A stretch of 64,000 nucleotides of DNA from Holothuria scabra (lineage: Eukaryota; Echinodermata; Holothuroidea; Aspidochirotida; Holothuriidae). Shown here in pieces: positions 20,731 to 35,809 of this stretch. Position numbers and translations under genes: made by a program. The notes below the pieces were generated by a model. That model worked only from the letters and a program-made list of their open reading frames with translations. It ran no database searches and had not been told where the DNA came from. The stretch is from contig CM074195.1 in NCBI GenBank assembly GCA_037179385.1, positions 8,881,787 to 8,945,786 on the forward strand, read 5' to 3'. Every line of letters begins with the position of its first letter. Positions within the stretch are counted from its first letter, which is position 1.

Positions 20731-23237
20731 ATTCTGCCTCACCCTTGTCCCACATACCCTACACCTTTACTCACACTTCTCTGCGCATGCATTACACATA
20801 AAATCCATTTAGGTCGTATTTGTTGAAGTTAGAAGTCAAAGCAGCATCTGTTAAGACTGTCCTAAGAAGTTTTCAATTCGAAATGGGGGTGTTTTTGTTT
20901 TTTCCATTTATTGTGCTTCTGGTAGCGGACCATGCACTAACTCCAATACTCGTGCCTGTGAAAATGTTTACTGACAGGGAAAGTGCCTTAAAATTTTATG
21001 GAATGTTGTTTCTCACTGTGTTACTCACAAAATATGATCATTTTTGCATTTGGATTTTGTAGACAATGAGTTGAAATACAAATTCAAAAAGCAATATCTA
21101 TCAATTTTAGTGTCATTTTTTGTTACTGTATTACTCCGCCCTGTGAAATGCCGTTTTTGAGTAGCTATCAAGTCGGGAAACACATAGGCTAAGGTATTTT
21201 TCAACTTGAAGGCTCTCTAGCTCAAATTTTCAATGGTCATGTAAGGAAATTTAAAAGCGCCGTGAAAGCCCAGATTGTGAGCTTCGATCAGAGGGATGGC
21301 ATGTCCTAGTTGAAAACTTCTACTTGGAGCTAGGGGACCCAGAAGTAGCTTTTTTTAGAGTGTAAGTCAATGGGACTTGTAATTAGTGGCCCGCTATCAC
21401 AAATCTTGCGTTTTCAGATTTTATAAAAGGCGGCGCCTTACCGAAAAGAAAAAAGGAGAAAACAAAAACCAAAAACAAAAGATTGAAGCCAAGCGTTCAA
21501 GGTCTCTGGCCGGCTATGTGTCCTGTCAACTACAACAGAGAACCAACTCAGGCGCCTCTCTAGTACCCTTCTGCATACAGTGACGCTCAGCGTGCTTTGC
21601 ATACGACGGCAATCTTTCCTCGGGACTCCCCTCAAGGACCGGCGATACATTGGGGAGGAACACTACTCGCCTCCCAGTGCAATCAGAGTAGGACCATGTG
21701 TGAACACTACCGTCCGGTTTGGCGTCAACGTGCCGCGCAGGTTACAGCAGAGAATGTCTTTTATAGCCTGGACGTCGGCATCTATCGCACGTTAGGGTGG
21801 AATTTGCAAAGTACAAATTTCAGCCAGATGCAGTGTTAGTAGAAAGGAATTATGTTTATCAAATATTTCTAGATAAAATTTTTAATTATTTTTGCATGCT
21901 TCTTGACGAGATTTTACCTACGACTGATGTTTCTTCTTAATATTTCCCATATTCGTTCCAAATGGAGGCTTATGTTACAGAAACGTCACAATCTTTCTGG
22001 TTCGTAGAAAATCTGGAAGTTTATTGTACGGTAAGTGCTGTAGGATTATTTTCATTGGGGACAGTTAACACAGTTAGGTAACTGATGTAACTTGAGCCAA
22101 TGTTTCTTTTATACATCTGTCGAGTATTGTTTCATTTTATTACTGAAACGTTTTCGGGGATCTTGTCTCAGGTCTTCCTGATTTGCATTACAGAGGTTGT
22201 TTCATTATTTATTAGGGAATATCTTACTGTTTACTAATTTTTGTAATAATAGAAAGAGAGTCGTTCTGAAAAAAGTGTTTCCAACTTGTTTAGTAAATGT
22301 TGAATGTAATTCTAAATGGGTTATTTTGAGAACGGCACAACATTTAGACCTACCATTAAAATAACTAAAATAAAATCAATCATCCCTATTAGCCTAATAT
22401 ATCAGGCCATTTTGTACAGGCCTGCAAAGTTTGGGACAAGGGCCAATTTGTGGCGCACATACATTTGCTGACAAAATGATGAACAGAGTTATCCCGACGA
22501 TGTTATGATTTCGTCGAAAGCCTCAGCCAGTCTAGAGCAGGATCACTCAGTGTTTGCCCTTTGGAGGGTGTACTTGTCCTTTTGGGACGTTAAGCTCCTT
22601 AAGGGAGCAGAACTCCTCCGGGAGTAATCGTTTGGTTTTCGCCCCTTGGCTCTTCGCCAGAGAGTCGTGGGGACTTTTAGAAAAAAGCGAAAGCCTCTGT
22701 CGGCTTTTTGGCTGAGATCATGACGTGTTTAGTATCTGTTCTTTTAATGAATTCAAGAGACCAGTATTACATGACAGACTAATGATATAAATGTGAGTTG
22801 CACACTAAAATATCACAACATTTTATATCTCGGCTCAAGATAATCCTTCGAAGATAGGAGTTTGACTGTTAAAATTCATTTTTCATGCTGTTTAAATTAT
22901 ATTTTTCAATTATTCGATTGAGTTGCACTTTAATAGTTCAAATGCAGGCTGCAGAGCTACTACTTTTTGGGCAAATGTTTTAGAGAATTTAGACATATAC
23001 ATGACATGTACCTCTCTTCCCGTCTGTCCGTCATCGTGTATTTGGAAGCGTCACGATTTGTTTTCTTCTGCACTTCCGCTTGATTATTCTACCATTTCGA
23101 GCAAAGTGCGGCACCCTAAACTGTGGAGTGGGGCTGACATTGTTTTTCCGTAGGTTTTCCTAAAATGGAGCCAAATTTTGTAATCTTCTTTCTTCCTAGA
23201 AATTTGCCATCATCTCCTCCCCACGTAATTATCATTG
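20731..23237 (+). repeat. Array unit 3
   Basis: Class A copy, 2507 bp. Private variants include GAGGGATGGCATG at about 21291 and GGGAGCAATCG at about 20113. Confidence 0.93.
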
Positions 23238-25743
23238 ATTCTGCCTCACCCTTGTCCCACATACCCTACACCTTTACTCACACTTCTCTGCGCATGCATT
23301 ACACATAAAATCCATTTAGGTCGTATTTGTTGAAGTTAGAAGTCAAAGCAGCATCTGTTAAGACTGTCCTAAGAAGTTTTCAATTCGAAATGGGGGTGTT
23401 TTTGTTTTTTCCATTTATTGTGCTTCTGGTAGCGGACCATGCACTAACTCCAATACTCGTGCCTGTGAAAATGTTTACTGACAGGGAAAGTGCCTTAAAA
23501 TTTTATGGAATGTTGTTTCTCACTGTGTTACTCACAAAATATGATCATTTTTGCATTTGGATTTTGTAGACAATGAGTTGAAATACAAATTCAAAAAGCA
23601 ATATCTATCAATTTTAGTGTCATTTTTTGTTACTGTATTACTCCGCCCTGTGAAATGCCGTTTTTGAGTAGCTATCAAGTCGGGAAACACATAGGCTAAG
23701 GTATTTTTCAACTTGAAGGCTCTCTAGCTCAAATTTTCAATGGTCATGTAAGGAAATTTAAAAGCGCCGTGAAAGCCCAGATTGTGAGCTTCGATCAGAG
23801 GGGTGGCATGTCCTAGTTGAAAACTTCTACTTGGAGCTAGGGGACCCAGAAGTAGCTTTTTTTAGAGTGTAAGTCAATGGGACTTGTAATTAGTGGCCCG
23901 CTACCACAAATCTTGCGTTTTCAGATTTTATAAAAGGCGGCGCCTTACCGAAAAGAAAAAAGGAGAAAACAAAAACCAAAAACAAAAGATTGAAGCCAAG
24001 CGTTCAAGGTCTCTGGCCGGCTATGTGTCCTGTCAACTACAACAGAGAACCAACTCAGGCGCCTCTCTAGTACCCTTCTGCATACAGTGACGCTCAGCGT
24101 GCTTTGCATACGACGGCAATCTTTCCTCGGGACTCCCCTCAAGGACCGGCGATACATTGGGGAGGAACACTACTCGCCTCCCAGTGCAATCAGAGTAGGA
24201 CCATGTGTGAACACTACCGTCCGGTTTGGCGTCAACGTGCCGCGCAGGTTACAGCAGAGAATGTCTTTTATAGCCTGGACGTCGGCATCTATCGCACGTT
24301 AGGGTGGAATTTGCAAAGTACAAATTTCAGCCAGATGCAGTGTTAGTAGAAAGGAATTATGTTTATCAAATATTTCTAGATAAAATTTTTAATTATTTTT
24401 GCATGCTTCTTGACGAGATTTTACCTACGACTGATGTTTCTTCTTAATATTTCCCATATTCGTTCCAAATGGAGGCTTATGTTACAGAAACGTCACAATC
24501 TTTCTGGTTCGTAGAAAATCTGGAAGTTTATTGTACGGTAAGTGCTGTAGGATTATTTTCATTGGGGACAGTTAACACAGTTAGGTAACTGATGTAACTT
24601 GAGCCAATGTTTCTTTTATACATCTGTCGAGTATTGTTTCATTTTATTACTGAAACGTTTTCGGGGATCTTGTCTCAGGTCTTCCTGATTTGCATTACAG
24701 AGGTTGTTTCATTATTTATTAGGGAATATCTTACTGTTTACTAATTTTTGTAATAATAGAAAGAGAGTCGTTCTGAAAAAGTGTTTCCAACTTGTTTAGT
24801 AAATGTTGAATGTAATTCTAAATGGGTTATTTTGAGAACGGCACAACATTTAGACCTACCATTAAAATAACTAAAATAAAATCAATCATCCCTATTAGCC
24901 TAATATATCAGGCCATTTTGTACAGGCCTGCAAAGTTTGGGACAATGGCCAATTTGTGGCGCACATATATTTGCTGACAAAATGATGAACAGAGTTATCC
25001 CGACGATGTTATGATTTCGTCGAAAGCCTCAGCCAGTCTAGAGCAGGATCACTCAGTGTTTGCCCTTTGGAGGGTGTACTTGTCCTTTTGGGACGTTGAG
25101 CTCCTTAAGGGAGCAGAACTCCTCCGGGAGTAATCGTTTGGTTTTCGCCCCTTGGCTCTTCGCCAGAGAGTCGTGGGGACTTTTAGAAAAAAGCGAAAGC
25201 CTCTGTCGGCTTTTTGGCTGAGATCATGACGTGTTTAGTATCTGTTCTTTTAATGAATTCAAGAGACCAGTATTACATGACAGACTAATGATATAAATGT
25301 GAGTTGCACACTAAAATATCACAACATTTTATATCTCGGCTCAAGATAATCCTTCGAAGATAGGAGTTTGACTGTTAAAATTCATTTTTCATGCTGTTTA
25401 AATTATATTTTTCAATTATTCGATTGAGTTGCACTTTAATAGTTCAAATGCAGGCTGCAGAGCTACTACTTTTTGGGCAAATGTTTTAGAGAATTTAGAC
25501 ATATACATGACATGTACCTCTCTTCCCGTCTGTCCGTCATCGTGTATTTGGAAGCGTCACGATTTGTTTTCTTCTGCACTTCCGCTTGATTATTCTACCA
25601 TTTCGAGCAAAGTGCGGCACCCTAAACTGTGGAGTGGGGCTGACATTGTTTTTCCGTAGGTTTTCCTAAAATGGAGCCAAATTTTGTAATCTTCTTTCTT
25701 CCTAGAAATTTGCCATCATCTCCTCCCCACGTAATTATCATTG
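23238..25743 (+). repeat. Array unit 4
   Basis: Class A copy, 2506 bp. Has GGGACAATGGCC instead of GGGACAAGGGCC at about 24940 and GGGACGTTGAGC at about 25090. Confidence 0.93.
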
Positions 25744-28266
25744 ATTCTGCCTCACCCTTGTCCCACATACCCTACACCTTTACTCACACTTCTCTGCGCA
25801 TGCATTACACATAAAATCCATTTAGGTCGTATTTGTTGAAGTTAGAAGTCAAAGCAGCATCTGTTAAGACTGTCCTAAGAAGTTTTCAATTCGAAATGGG
25901 GGTGTTTTTGTTTTTTCCATTTATTGTGCTTCTGGTAGCGGACCATGCACTAACTCCAATACTCGTGCCTGTGAAAATGTTTACTGACAGGGAAAGTGCC
26001 TTAAAATTTTATGGAATGTTGTTTCTCACTGTGTTACTCACAAAATATGATCATTTTTGCATTTGGATTTTGTAGACAATGAGTTGAAATACAGACTGTG
26101 CAAAATTCAAAGCAATATCTATCAATTTTAGTGTCATTTTTTGTTACTGTATTACTCCGCCCTGTGAAATGCCGTTTTTGAGTAGCTATCAAGTCGGGAA
26201 ACACATAGGCTAAGGTATTTTTCAACTTGAAGGCTCTCTAGCTCAAATTTTCAATGGTCATGTAAGGAAATTTAAAAGCGCCGTGAAAGCCCAGATTGTG
26301 AGCTTCGATCAGAGGGGTGGCATGTCCTAGTTGAAAACTTCTACTTGGAGCTAGGGGACCCAGAAGTAGCTTTTTTTAGAGTGTAAGTCAATGGGACTTG
26401 TAATTAGTGGCCCGCTATCACAAATCTTGCGTTTTCAGATTTTATAAAAGGCGGCGCCTTACCGAAAAGAAAAAAGGAGAAAACAAAAACCAAAAACAAA
26501 AGATTGAAGCCAAGCGTTCAAGGTCTCTGGCCGGCTATGTGTCCTGTCAACTACAACAGAGAACCAACTCAGGCGCCTCTCTAGTACCCTTCTGCATACA
26601 GTGACGCTCAGCGTGCTTTGCATACGACGGCAATCTTTCCTCGGGACTCCCCTCAAGGACCGGCGATACATTGGGGAGGAACACTACTCGCCTCCCAGTG
26701 CAATCAGAGTAGGACCATGTGTGAACACTACCGTCCGGTTTGGCGTCAACGTGCCGCGCAGGTTACAGCAGAGAATGTCTTTTATAGCCTGGACGTCGGC
26801 ATCTATCGCACGTTAGGGTGGAATTTGCAAAGTACAAATTTCAGCCAGATGCAGTGTTAGTAGAAAGGAATTATGTTTATCAAATATTTCTAGATAAAAT
26901 TTTTAATTATTTTTGCATGCTTCTTGACGAGATTTTACCTACGACTGATGTTTCTTCTTAATATTTCCCATATTCGTTCCAAATGGAGGCTTATGTTACA
27001 GAAACGTCACAATCTTTCTGGTTCGTAGAAAATCTGGAAGTTTATTGTACGGTAAGTGCTGTAGGATTATTTTCATTGGGGACAGTTAACACAGTTAGGT
27101 AACTGATGTAACTTGAGCCAATGTTTCTTTTATACATCTGTCGAGTATTGTTTCATTTTATTACTGAAACGTTTTCGGGGATCTTGTCTCAGGTCTTCCT
27201 GATTTGCATTACAGAGGTTGTTTCATTATTTATTAGGGAATATCTTACTGTTTACTAATTTTTGTAATAATAGAAAGAGAGTCGTTCTGAAAAAAGTGTT
27301 TCCAACTTGTTTAGTAAATGTTGAATGTAATTCTAAATGGGTTATTTTGAGAACGGCACAACATTTAGACCTACCATTAAAATAACTAAAATAAAATCAA
27401 TCATCCCTATTAGCCTAATATATCAGGCCATTTTGTACAGGCCTGCAAAGTTTGGGACAAGGGCCAATTTGTGGCGCACATATATTTGCTGACAAAATGA
27501 TGAACAGAGTTATCCCGACGATGTTATGATTTCGTCGAAAGCCTCAGCCAGTCTAGAGCAGGATCACTCAGTGTTTGCCCTTTGGAGGGTGTACTTGTCC
27601 TTTTGGGACGTTAAGCTCCTTAAGGGAGCAGAACTCCTCCGGGCTGCCGGAAGTAATCGTTTGGTTTTCGCCCCTTGGCTCTTCGCCAGAGAGTCGTGGG
27701 GACTTTTAGAAAAAAGCGAAAGCCTCTGTCGGCTTTTTGGCTGAGATCATGACGTGTTTAGTATCTGTTCTTTTAATGAATTCAAGAGACCAGTATTACA
27801 TGACAGACTAATGATATAAATGTGAGTTGCACACTAAAATATCACAACATTTTATATCTCGGCTCAAGATAATCCTTCGAAGATAGGAGTTTGACTGTTA
27901 AAATTCATTTTTCATGCTGTTTAAATTATATTTTTCAATTATTCGATTGAGTTGCACTTTAATAGTTCAAATGCAGGCTGCAGAGCTACTACTTTTTGGG
28001 CAAATGTTTTAGAGAATTTAGACATATACATGACATGTACCTCTCTTCCCGTCTGTCCGTCATCGTGTATTTGGAAGCGTCACGATTTGTTTTCTTCTGC
28101 ACTTCCGCTTGATTATTCCACCATTTCGAGCAAAGTGCGGCACCCTAAACTGTGGAGTGGGGCTGACATTGTTTTTCCGTAGGTTTCCCTAAAATGGAGC
28201 CAAATTTTGTAATCTTCTTTCTTCCTAGAAATTTGCCATCATCTCATCCCCACGTAATTATCATTG
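25744..28266 (+). repeat. Array unit 5 (mosaic)
   Basis: Combines class A flanks (GTGTTACTCAC, ATCTATC, AAGTCGGGAAACACATAGG) with the class B GACTGTGCAAAATTC segment at about 26093. Private 8-bp insertion in CTCCGGGCTGCCGGAAG at about 27638. Confidence 0.93.
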
Positions 28267-30779
28267 ATTCTGCCTCACCCTTGTCCCACATACCCTACAC
28301 CTTTACTCACACTTCTCTGCGCATGCATTACACATAAAATCCATTTAGGTCGTATTTGTTGAAGTTAGAAGTCAAAGCAGCATCTGTTAAGACTGTCCTA
28401 AGAAGTTTTCAATTCGAAATGGGGGTGTTTTTGTTTTTTCCATTTATTGTGCTTCTGGTAGCGGACCATGCACTAACTCCAATACTCGTGCCTGTGAAAA
28501 TGTTTACTGACAGGGAAAGTGCCTTTAAATTTTATGGAATGTTGTTTCTCACTCTGTTACTCACAAAATATGATCATTTTTGCATTTGGATTTTGTAGAC
28601 AATGACTTGAAATACAGACTGTGCAAAATTCAAAGCAATATTGATCAATTTTAGTGTCATTTTTTGTTACTGTATTACTCCGCCCTGTGAAATGCCGTTT
28701 TTGAGTAGCTATCATGTCGGGAAACAGATAGGCTAAGGTATTTTTCAACTTGAAGGCTCTCTAGCTCAAATTTTCAATGGTCATGAAAGGAAATTTGAAA
28801 GCGCCGTGAAAGCCCAGATTGTGAGCTTCGATCAGAGGGGTGGCATGTCCTAGTTGAAAACTTCTACTTGGAGCTGGGGGATCCGGAAGTAGCTTTTTTT
28901 AGAGTGTAAGTCAATGGGACTTGTAATTAGTGGCCCGCTACCACAAATCTTGCGTTTTCAGATTTTATAAAAGGCGGCGCCTTACCGAAAAGAAAAAGGG
29001 AGAAAACAAAAACCAAAAACAAAAGATTGAAGCCAAGCGTTCAAGGTCTCTGGCCGGCTATGTGTCCTGTCAACTACAACAGAGAACCAACTCAGGCGCC
29101 TCTCTAGTACCCTTCTGCATACAGTGACGCTCAGCGTGCTTTGCATACGACGGCAATCTTTCCTCGGGACTCCCCTCAAGGACCGGCGATACATTGGGGA
29201 GGAACACTACTCGCCTCCCAGTGCAATCAGAGTAGGACCATGTGTGAACACTACCGTCCGGTTTGGCGTCAACGTGCCGCGCAGGTTACAGCAGAGAATG
29301 TCTTTTATAGCCTGGACGTCGGCATCTATCGCACGTTAGGGTGGAATTTGCAAAGTACAAATTTCAGCCAGATGCAGTGTTAGTAGAAAGGAATTATGTT
29401 TATCAAATATTTCTAGATAAAATTTTTAATTATTTTTGCATGCTTCTTGACGAGATTTTACCTACGACTGATGTTTCTTCTTAATATTTCCCATATTCGT
29501 TCCAAATGGAGGCTTATGTTACAGAAACGTCACAATCTTTCTGGTTCGTAGAAAATCTGGAAGTTTATTGTACGGTAAGTGCTGTAGGATTATTTTCATT
29601 GGGGACAGTTAACACAGTTAGGTAACTGATGTAACTTGAGCCAATGTTTCTTTTATACATCTGTCGAGTATTGTTTCATTTTATTACTGAAACGTTTTCG
29701 GGGATCTTGTCTCAGGTCTTCCTGATTTGCATTACAGAGGTTGTTTCATTATTTATTAGGGAATATCTTACTGTTTACTAATTTTTGTAATAATAGAAAG
29801 AGAGTCGTTCTGAAAAAAGTGTTTCCAACTTGTTTAGTAAATGTTGAATGTAATTCTAAATGGGTTATTTTGAGAACGGCACAACATTTAGACCTACCAT
29901 TAAAATAACTAAAATAAAATCAATCATCCCTATTAGCCTAATATATCAGGCCATTTTGTACAGGCCTGCAAAGTTTGGGACAAGGGCCAATTTGTGGCGC
30001 ACATATATTTGCTGACAAAATGATGAACAGAGTTATCCCGACGATGTTATGATTTCGTCGAAAGCCTCAGCCAGTCTAGAGCAGGATCACTCAGTGTTTG
30101 CCCTTTGGAGGGTGTACTTGTCCTTTTGGGACGTTGAGCTCCTTAAGGGAGCAGAACTCCTCCGGGAGTAATCGTTTGGTTTTCGCCCCTTGGCTCTTCG
30201 CCAGAGAGTCGTGGGGACTTTTAGAAAAAGCGAAAGCCTCTGTCGGCTTTTTGGCTGAGATCATGACGTGTTTAGTATCTGTTCTTTTGATGAATTCAAG
30301 AGACCCACTATTACATGACAGACTAATGATATAAATGTGAGTTGCACACTAAAATATCACAACATTTTATATCTCGGCTTAAGATAATCCTACGAAGATA
30401 GGAGTTTGACTGTTAAAATTCATTTTTCATGCTGTTTAAATTATATTTTTCAATTATTCGATTGAGTTGCACTTTAATAGTTCAAATGCAGGCTGCAGAG
30501 CTACTACTTTTTGGGCAAATGTTTTAGAGAATTTAGACATATACATGACATGTACCTCTCTTCCCGTCTGTCCGTCATCGTGTATTTGGAAGCGTCACGA
30601 TTTTTTCTTCTGCACTTTCGCTTGATTATTCCACCATTTCGAGCAAAGTGCGGCACCCTAAACTGTGGAGTGGGGCTGACATTGTTTTTCCGTAGGTTTT
30701 CCTAAAATGGAGCCAAATTTTGTAATCTTCTTTCTTCCTAGAAATTTGCCATCATCTCATCCCCACGTAATTATCATTG
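28267..30779 (+). repeat. Array unit 6 (class B)
   Basis: First full class B copy: CTTTAAATTTT, CTCTGTTACTC, GACTGTGCAAAATTC, ATATTGATC, ATCATGTCGGGAAACAG and GCTGGGGGATCCGG all present. Later part of the unit has GACCCACTATTAC at 30302. Confidence 0.93.
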
Positions 30780-33293
30780 ATTCTGCCTCACCCTTGTCCC
30801 ACATACCCTACACCTTTACTCACACTTCTCTGCGCATGCATTACACATAAAATCCATTTAGGTCGTATTTGTTGAAGTTAGAAGTCAAAGCAGCATCAGT
30901 TAAGACTGTCCTAAGAAGTTTTCAATTCGAAATGGGGTGTTTTTGTTTTTTTCCATTTATTGTGCTTCTGGTAGCGGACCATGCACTAACTCCAGTACTC
31001 GTGCCTGTGAAAATGTTTACTGACAGGGAAAGTGCCTTTAAATTTTATGGAATGTTGTTTCTCACTCTGTTACTCACAAAATATGATCATTTTTGCATTT
31101 GGATTTTGTAGACAATGACTTGAAATACAGACTGTGCAAAATTCAAAGCAATATTGATCAATTTTAGTGTCATTTTTTGTTACTGTATTACTCCGCCCTG
31201 TGAAATGCCGTTTTTGAGTAGCTATCATGTCGGGAAACAGATAGGCTAAGGTATTTTTCAACTTGAAGGCTCTCTAGCTCAAATTTTCAATGGTCATGAA
31301 AGGAAATTTGAAAGCGCCGTGAAAGCCCAGATTGTGAGCTTCGATCAGAGGGGTGGCATGTCCTAGTTGAAAACTTCTACTTGGAGCTGGGGGATCCGGA
31401 AGTAGCTTTTTTTAGAGTGTAAGTCAATGGGACTTGTAATTAGTGGCCCGCTACCACAAATCTTGCGTTTTCAGATTTTATAAAAGGCGGCGCCTTACCG
31501 AAAAGAAAAAAGGAGAAAACAAAAAACAAAAACAAAAGATTGAAGCCAAGCGTTCAAGGTCTCTGGCCGGCTATGTGTCCTGTCAACTACAACAGAGAAC
31601 CAACTCAGGCGCCTCTCTAGTACCCTTCTGCATACAGTGACGCTCAGCGTGCTTTGCATACGACGGCAATCTTTCCTCGGGACTCCCCTCAAGGACCGGC
31701 GATACATTGGGGAGGAACACTACTCGCCTCCCAGTGCAATCAGAGTAGGACCATGTGTGAACACTACCGTCCGGTTTGGCGTCAACGTGCCGCGCAGGTT
31801 ACAGCAGAGAATGTCTTTTATAGCCTGGACGTCGGCATCTATCGCACGTTAGGGTGGAATTTGCAAAGTACAAATTTCAGCCAGATGCAGTGTTAGTAGA
31901 AAGGAATTATGTTTATCAAATATTTCTAGATAAAATTTTTAATTATTTTTGCATGCTTCTTGACGAGATTTTACCTACGACTGATGTTTCTTCTTAATAT
32001 TTCCCATATTCGTTCCAAATGGAGGCTTATGTTACAGAAACGTCACAATCTTTCTGGTTCGTAGAAAATCTGGAAGTTTATTGTACGGTAAGTGCTGTAG
32101 GATTATTTTCATTGGGGACAGTTAACACAGTTAGGTAACTGATGTAACTTGAGCCAATGTTTCTTTTATACATCTGTCGAGTATTGTTTCATTTTATTAC
32201 TGAAACGTTTTCGGGGATCTTGTCTCAGGTCTTCCTGATTTGCATTACAGAGGTTGTTTCATTATTTATTAGGGAATATCTTACTGTTTACTAATTTTTG
32301 TAATAATAGAGAGAGAGTCGTTCTGAAAAAGTGTTTCCAACTTGTTTAGTAAATGTTGAATGTAATTCTAAATGGGTTATTTTGAGAACGGCACAACATT
32401 TAGACCTACCATTAAAATAACTAAAATAAAATCAATCATCCCTATTAGCCTAATATATCAGGCCATTTTGTACAGGCCTGCAAAGTTTGGGACAAGGGCC
32501 AATTTGTGGCGCACATATATTTGCTGACAAAATGATGAACAGAGTTATCCCGACGATGTTATGATTTCGTCGAAAGCCTCAGCCAGTCTAGAGCAGGATC
32601 ACTCAGTGTTTGCCCTTTGGAGGGTGTACTTGTCCTTTTGGGACGTTGAGCTCCTTAAGGGAGCAGAACTCCTCCGGGAGTAATCGTTTGGTTTTCGCCC
32701 CTTGGCTCTTCGCCAGAGAGTCGTGGGGACTTTTAGAAAAAAGCGAAAGCCTCTGTCGGCTTTTTGGCTGAGATCATGACGTGTTTAGTATCTGTTCTTT
32801 TGATGAATTCAAGAGACCCACTATTACATGACAGACTAATGATATAAATGTGAGTTGCACACTAAAATATCACAACATTTTATATCTCGGCTTAAGATAA
32901 TCCTACGAAGATAGGAGTTTGACTGTTAAAATTCATTTTTCATGCTGTTTAAATTATATTTTTCAATTATTCGATTGAGTTGCACTTTAATAGTTCAAAT
33001 GCAGGCTGCAGAGCTACTACTTTTTGGGCAAATGTTTTAGAGAATTTAGACATATACATGACATGTACCTCTCTTCCCGTCTGTCCGTCATCGTGTATTT
33101 GGAAGCGTCACGATTTTTTTCTTCTGCACTTTCGCTTGATTATTCCACCATTTCGAGCAAAGTGCGGCACCCTAAACTGTGGAGTGGGGCTGACATTGTT
33201 TTTCCGTAGGTTTCCCTAAAATGGAGCCAAATTTTGTAATCTTCTTTCTTCCTAGAAATTTGCCATCATCTCATCCCCACGTAATTATCATTG
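30780..33293 (+). repeat. Array unit 7 (class B)
   Basis: Class B copy; the GGGTGTTTTTG tract has one G fewer and one T more than most copies at about 30933-30951, and ACAAAAAACAAAAAC replaces the ACC variant at 31519. Confidence 0.93.
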
Positions 33294-35809
33294 ATTCTGC
33301 CTCACCCTTGTCCCACATACCCTACACCTTTACTCACACTTCTCTGCGCATGCATTACACATAAAATCCATTTAGGTCGTATTTGTTGAAGTTAGAAGTC
33401 AAAGCAGCATCAGTTAAGACTGTCCTAAGAAGTTTTCAATTCGAAATGGGGGTGTTTTTGTTTTTTTCCATTTATTGTGCTTCTGGTAGCGGACCATGCA
33501 CTAACTCCAGTACTCGTGCCTGTGAAAATGTTTACTGACAGGGAAAGTGCCTTTAAATTTTATGGAATGTTGTTTCTCACTCTGTTACTCACAAAATATG
33601 ATCATTTTTGCATTTGGATTTTGTAGACAATGACTTGAAATACAGACTGTGCAAAATTCAAAGCAATATTGATCAATTTTAGTGTCATTTTTTGTTACTG
33701 TATTACTCCGCCCTGTGAAATGCCGTTTTTGAGTAGCTATCATGTCGGGAAACAGATAGGCTAAGGTATTTTTCAACTTGAAGGCTCTCTAGCTCAAATT
33801 TTCAATGGTCATGAAAGGAAATTTGAAAGCGCCGTGAAAGCCCAGATTGTGAGCTTCGATCAGAGGGGTGGCATGTCCTAGTTGAAAACTTCTACTTGGA
33901 GCTGGGGGATCCGGAAGTAGCTTTTTTTTAGAGTGTAAGTCAATGGGACTTGTAATTAGTGGCCCGCTACCACAAATCTTGCGTTTTCAGATTTTATAAA
34001 AGGCGGCGCCTTACCGAAAAGAAAAAAGGAGAAAACAAAAAACAAAAACAAAAGATTGAAGCCAAGCGTTCAAGGTCTCTGGCCGGCTATGTGTCCTGTC
34101 AACTACAACAGAGAACCAACTCAGGCGCCTCTCTAGTACCCTTCTGCATACAGTGACGCTCAGCGTGCTTTGCATACGACGGCAATCTTTCCTCGGGACT
34201 CCCCTCAAGGACCGGCGATACATTGGGGAGGAACACTACTCGCCTCCCAGTGCAATCAGAGTAGGACCATGTGTGAACACTACCGTCCGGTTTGGCGTCA
34301 ACGTGCCGCGCAGGTTACAGCAGAGAATGTCTTTTATAGCCTGGACGTCGGCATCTATCGCACGTTAGGGTGGAATTTGCAAAGTACAAATTTCAGCCAG
34401 ATGCAGTGTTAGTAGAAAGGAATTATGTTTATCAAATATTTCTAGATAAAATTTTTAATTATTTTTGCATGCTTCTTGACGAGATTTTACCTACGACTGA
34501 TGTTTCTTCTTAATATTTCCCATATTCGTTCCAAATGGAGGCTTATGTTACAGAAACGTCACAATCTTTCTGGTTCGTAGAAAATCTGGAAGTTTATTGT
34601 ACGGTAAGTGCTGTAGGATTATTTTCATTGGGGACAGTTAACACAGTTAGGTAACTGATGTAACTTGAGCCAATGTTTCTTTTATACATCTGTCGAGTAT
34701 TGTTTCATTTTATTACTGAAACGTTTTCGGGGATCTTGTCTCAGGTCTTCCTGATTTGCATTACAGAGGTTGTTTTATTATTTATAAGGAAATATCTTAC
34801 TGTTTACTAATTTTTGTAATAATAGAGAGAGAGTCGTTCTGAAAAAGTGTTTCCAACTTGTTTAGTAAATGTTGAATGTAATTCTAAATGGGTTATTTTG
34901 AGAACGGCACAACATTTAGACCTACCATTAAAATAACTAAAATAAAATCAATCATCCCTATTAGCCTAATATATCAGGCCATTTTGTACAGGCCTGCAAA
35001 GTTTGGGACAAGGGCCAATTTGTGGCGCACATATATTTGCTGACAAAATGATGAACAGAGTTATCCCGACGATGTTATGATTTCGTCGAAAGCCTCAGCC
35101 AGTCTAGAGCAGGATCACTCAGTGTTTGCCCTTTGGAGGGTGTACTTGTCCTTTTGGGACGTTGAGCTCCTTAAGGGAGCAGAACTCCTCCGGGAGTAAT
35201 CGTTTGGTTTTCGCCCCTTGGCTCTTCGCCAGAGAGTCGTGGGGACTTTTAGAAAAAAGCGAAAGCCTCTGTCGGCTTTTTGGCTGAGATCATGACGTGT
35301 TTAGTATCTGTTCTTTTAATGAATTCAAGAGACCAGTATTACATGACAGACTAATGATATAAATGTGAGTTGCACACTAAAATATCACAACATTTTATAT
35401 CTCGGCTTAAGATAATCCTTCGAAGATAGGAGTTTGACTGTTAAAATTCATTTTTCATGCTGTTTAAATTATATTTTTCAATTATTCGATTGAGTTGCAC
35501 TTTAATAGTTCAAATGCAGGCTGCAGAGCTACTACTTTTTGGGCAAATGTTTTAGAGAATTTAGACATATACATGACATGTACCTCTCTTCCCGTCTGTC
35601 CGTCATCGTGTATTTGGAAGCGTCACGATTTGTTTTCTTCTGCACTTCCGCTTGATTATTCTACCATTTCGAGCAAAGTGCGGCACCCTAAACTGTGGAG
35701 TGGGGCTGACATTGTTTTTCCGTAGGTTTCCCTAAAATGGAGCCAAATTTTGTAATCTTCTTTCTTCCTAGAAATTTGCCATCATCTCCTCCCCACGTAA
35801 TTATCATTG
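33294..35809 (+). repeat. Array unit 8 (class B to A transition)
   Basis: Class B in its first half; its distal segment returns to the class A form (GACCAGTATTAC at about 35333, TTGTTTTCTTCTGC at about 35631). Shares TTTTATTATTTATAAGGAAAT at about 34774 with unit 10. Confidence 0.93.
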